8,021 nucleotides of DNA from contig CATPBQ010000173.1 of the NCBI GenBank assembly GCA_955652795.1, positions 1 through 8,021 on the forward strand. Reading direction: 5' to 3'. Under the pieces are notes generated by a model. It had not been told where the DNA came from. It searched no databases and saw only the letters and a program-made list of their open reading frames with translations. The stretch is from an uncultured Steroidobacteraceae bacterium (lineage in GTDB: Bacteria > Pseudomonadota > Gammaproteobacteria > Steroidobacterales > Steroidobacteraceae). A program made the position numbers and the translations under genes. Positions within the stretch are counted from its first letter, which is position 1. Each line of letters begins with the position of its first letter. Positions 6,163-8,021 of the stretch are shown here, piece after piece.

Positions 6163-6960
6163 ATGAATAGCCGTGTGCTGTCGCTCCCGGCCGAGACTGC
6201 AGAAATCGCGAGCGAAACCTCCTCCACGCTCAAGGCATTCGGCGTGCTCGAGGTCCTGGTGCGCGCGGGTCGGGCCGTCACCCTCTCGGAGCTCATGCAG
6301 GCAACGGAGTTGCCGAAGCCAACGCTGCACCGGACCCTGGCGTTGTTCGAGGAAGCGGGGTTTCTCGCCCGCGAGCCCGGCGGTCGCGCCTACATCATCG
6401 GTGAACGCCTGTCGCGCTTTGCCCTCGATGTTCTGCGCAGTGATGGGGCCGCGGCCGAGCGCCGCACGATATTGCGGCGCGTGGTCAGTGAGATCACCGA
6501 AACCTGCAATCTGGCGGTGCTGAAGAAAGGCGCCCTCATTTACCTTGATCGCGTCGAAGCGCCGTGGCCGCTGCGGTTGCACCTGCCGGAGGGCGGGGAC
6601 TCGCTGCCCCCGCACTGTTGCGCCAGCGGCAAGCTGCTGTTGGCTCACCTCGCAGCCCCCGAGCGACAGCGCCTGCTCGGGCTGATGCCGCTGCAGCGAT
6701 TCACCGAACGCACCATCACCGACCGAGCGGTGCTCGAGTCGGAGTTGGACAGGATCGTTAACGTCGGTTACGCCGTCGATAACGAGGAATACGTGCTCGG
6801 TGTTGCCTGCGTCGCGGTACCGGTGCGCAACCGGCACGGCGACGTGATCGCCTCGGTTGCGGTGCAGGGAGCGACTGCTCGGCTGCCCCTGATGCGTGCC
6901 ATTGAGTTCATACCGCGTCTGCGCGTTGCGGCGGCGGAGATCGGGTCCACTTTCGGCTGA
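6163..6960 (+). CDS. IclR-family transcriptional regulator
   Basis: This is a DNA-binding regulator of the IclR family, probably controlling the divergent xsc operon and its own unit. The 265 residues show the family plan. An N-terminal winged helix-turn-helix (about 20-82) has first helices in TLKAFGVLEVLVRAGRAVTL and a recognition helix starting at PKPTLHRTLALFEEAGFL (51-68). A linker helix follows near 95-112. The effector-binding domain (about 100-262) has HCCASGKLLLAHL (151-163) and the family signature region GYAVDNEEYVLGVACVAVPV (202-221). The length is normal. ATG 6163 is preceded by GGAG at 6148-6151, a rather long 11-base spacing. Family members bind small carboxylates and similar catabolites as dimers or tetramers; an acetate-related or C2 sulfonate/phosphonate effector is plausible here but not readable from sequence. 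The 60-nt gap to the next gene suggests a shared transcript. Confidence 0.93.
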   Translation: MNSRVLSLPAETAEIASETSSTLKAFGVLEVLVRAGRAVTLSELMQATELPKPTLHRTLALFEEAGFLAREPGGRAYIIGERLSRFALDVLRSDGAAAERRTILRRVVSEITETCNLAVLKKGALIYLDRVEAPWPLRLHLPEGGDSLPPHCCASGKLLLAHLAAPERQRLLGLMPLQRFTERTITDRAVLESELDRIVNVGYAVDNEEYVLGVACVAVPVRNRHGDVIASVAVQGATARLPLMRAIEFIPRLRVAAAEIGSTFG

Positions 6961-7010
6961 CACGACAGTCCCCTATAGCGCACTTCCCTTGCGGCAGCTG
7001 CGGGATGCGC

Positions 7011-7014
7011 GGAG
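7011..7014 (+). promoter_or_regulatory. Ribosome binding site of the class III aminotransferase
   Basis: GGAG lies six bases before ATG 7021, a good site that favours this start over the ATG two codons further in (7027). The rest of the 60-nt gap after the regulator gene holds no terminator, which supports co-transcription. Confidence 0.65.
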
Positions 7015-7020
7015 ATCGAC

Positions 7021-8021
7021 ATGGAAATGACGCTCGAGAGTCTGGAACGCCATTGGATGCCCTTCACGAACAATCGCGAGTTCAAGCGCGAGCCACGCCT
7101 GTTCGACCGTGCGAGCGGCATGCACTATTGGACTCCGACGGGGCGCAAGATCCTTGATGGCAGCTCCGGGCTTTTCACTACGCCCGCTGGTCACTGCCGA
7201 GCCGAAATAGCGACTGCTGTCGCCAAGCAGTTGCAGACGCTCGACTTCACGCCGTCCTTCATGCGCGGCCATCCCGGTGCGTTCGCACTGGCCGACGGCG
7301 TCGCCGCGCTCACCCCGAAGGGTCTCGATCACGTTTTCTTCTGCAACTCCGGTTCCGAGGCGGTCGACACGGCGATGAAGATCGCACTCGCCTATCACCT
7401 CGCTCGCAATGAGGGACAGCGGACCTATTTCGTGTCCCGCGAGCGCGCCTATCACGGCGTGAACATCGGCGGCACGGCGCTGAGTGGCATGGTGCGCAAT
7501 CGCGAGGCCTTTGGCGCATTGATGCCAGCTGTATTGCATCTGCGGCACACGCTCCTGCCGGAAAATCGTCTGACCCGTGGGATGGGCACGACCGGAGTTG
7601 AACTTGCCGATGACCTGTCGCGATTCGTGAACCTCGTGGGTGACAAGCGTATCGCCGCGGTGTTCGTCGAACCCATTGCCGGGTCCACCGGGGTCATCGT
7701 GCCGCCGCGCGGCTACCTCGAGCGGCTGCGCGAGATCTGCAATCGCTACGGCATCCTGTTGGTGTTTGATGAGGTGATCTGCGGCTTTGGCCGCACCGGT
7801 GAGCCGTTTGCCGCGACCACGTTCGGTGTGACACCCGACCTCATCACCATGGCGAAAGCCCTTACCAACGGCGCTCAGCCGATGGGGGCGGTGGCGGTAC
7901 ACGACAGCATCTATCGCACGATCGTCGATGCCGCGCCGGACGGTGCGCCGGAATTCTTCCACGGCTACACGTTCTCGGCGCATCCCGCGGCTTGTGCGGC
8001 CGGGCTCGCAACGCTCGAGAT
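7021..8021 (+). CDS. Class III omega-amino acid:pyruvate aminotransferase, cut at right edge
   Basis: This PLP enzyme transfers the terminal amino group of an omega-amino acid to pyruvate, giving alanine and an aldehyde. The 333 residues present read open to the edge; relatives of about 440-450 residues imply that roughly 110 are missing. It follows beta-alanine:pyruvate aminotransferases closely: HWMPFTNNREFKREPRL near the start, CNSGSEAVDTAMK (108-120) for cofactor phosphate, Tyr144-His145-Gly146, HTLLPEN, FVEPIAGSTGV, LLVFDEVICGFGRTG with Asp250, and ITMAKALTNGAQPMGAV with Schiff-base Lys279. HGYTFSAHP follows near the cut. In known enzymes of the group the substrates are beta-alanine and other omega-amines. 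Beside xsc, taurine giving sulfoacetaldehyde is the attractive inference, but beta-alanine or 2-aminoethylphosphonate are alternatives. It lies 60 nt after the regulator, on the same strand, facing away from the xsc operon. Confidence 0.9.
   Translation, partial: MEMTLESLERHWMPFTNNREFKREPRLFDRASGMHYWTPTGRKILDGSSGLFTTPAGHCRAEIATAVAKQLQTLDFTPSFMRGHPGAFALADGVAALTPKGLDHVFFCNSGSEAVDTAMKIALAYHLARNEGQRTYFVSRERAYHGVNIGGTALSGMVRNREAFGALMPAVLHLRHTLLPENRLTRGMGTTGVELADDLSRFVNLVGDKRIAAVFVEPIAGSTGVIVPPRGYLERLREICNRYGILLVFDEVICGFGRTGEPFAATTFGVTPDLITMAKALTNGAQPMGAVAVHDSIYRTIVDAAPDGAPEFFHGYTFSAHPAACAAGLATLE

Noticed and set aside
6127..6963. Minus-strand open frame of 278 codons opposite the regulator
   Set aside because: It is a complementary-strand shadow of the IclR-family gene, has no family motif, and would overlap the divergent promoter region.
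6994..7001. Palindrome GCAGCTGC between the regulator and aminotransferase genes
   Set aside because: It is only 8 bp, does not extend, has no T-run and is a common word in GC-rich DNA, so it is not a terminator or a supported operator.
6973..7983. Minus-strand open frame of 336 codons opposite the class III aminotransferase
   Set aside because: The plus strand encodes a textbook aminotransferase with all key residues. The antisense frame is Arg/His-rich with no recognisable domain.

Overview
The window is high-GC, gene-dense DNA in typical bacterial operon layout, most likely from a proteobacterium; I cannot place it more finely from sequence alone. It holds seven protein genes and no RNA genes, insertion sequences or CRISPR. 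Two genes are cut by the window edges: one at base 1 and one at base 8021.

Layout. A leftward (minus-strand) operon reads, in transcription order, xsc (sulfoacetaldehyde acetyltransferase family, 6016-4262), a 12-helix GabP-type amino acid permease (4224-2845), ackA (acetate kinase family, 2789-1575), phnW (2-aminoethylphosphonate:pyruvate aminotransferase, 1435-332) and the N-terminal third or so of phnA (phosphonoacetate hydrolase, 304 to beyond base 1). A 146-bp divergent promoter region (6017-6162) separates it from a rightward unit: an IclR-family regulator (6163-6960), then a class III omega-amino acid:pyruvate aminotransferase (7021 to beyond 8021).

How the genes may work together. 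The parts match catabolism of C2 amino compounds carrying an acid head group. For the sulfonate arm, the permease could import taurine or a similar zwitterion. The class III aminotransferase could give sulfoacetaldehyde, Xsc would split this with phosphate into acetyl phosphate and sulfite, and AckA would recover ATP and acetate. For the phosphonate arm, PhnW turns 2-aminoethylphosphonate into phosphonoacetaldehyde. After oxidation by a PhnY-type dehydrogenase, not seen here but possibly just left of base 1, PhnA releases acetate and phosphate. Both arms would converge on acetate, and the phosphate freed by PhnA could feed the phosphorolytic Xsc step.

The most interesting point is this mixing of sulfonate-type (xsc) and phosphonate-type (phnW, phnA) genes in one transcription unit under an IclR-type regulator. 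Either the operon is a dual-substrate module, or the Xsc-like enzyme has a different substrate made by PhnW. The Xsc shows local differences from the canonical enzymes I remember, and the acetate kinase has a rewritten phosphate-binding motif. The divergent promoter region carries two CATGCAT repeats 33 bp apart bracketing a candidate xsc promoter, plus a separate inverted repeat in the xsc leader.
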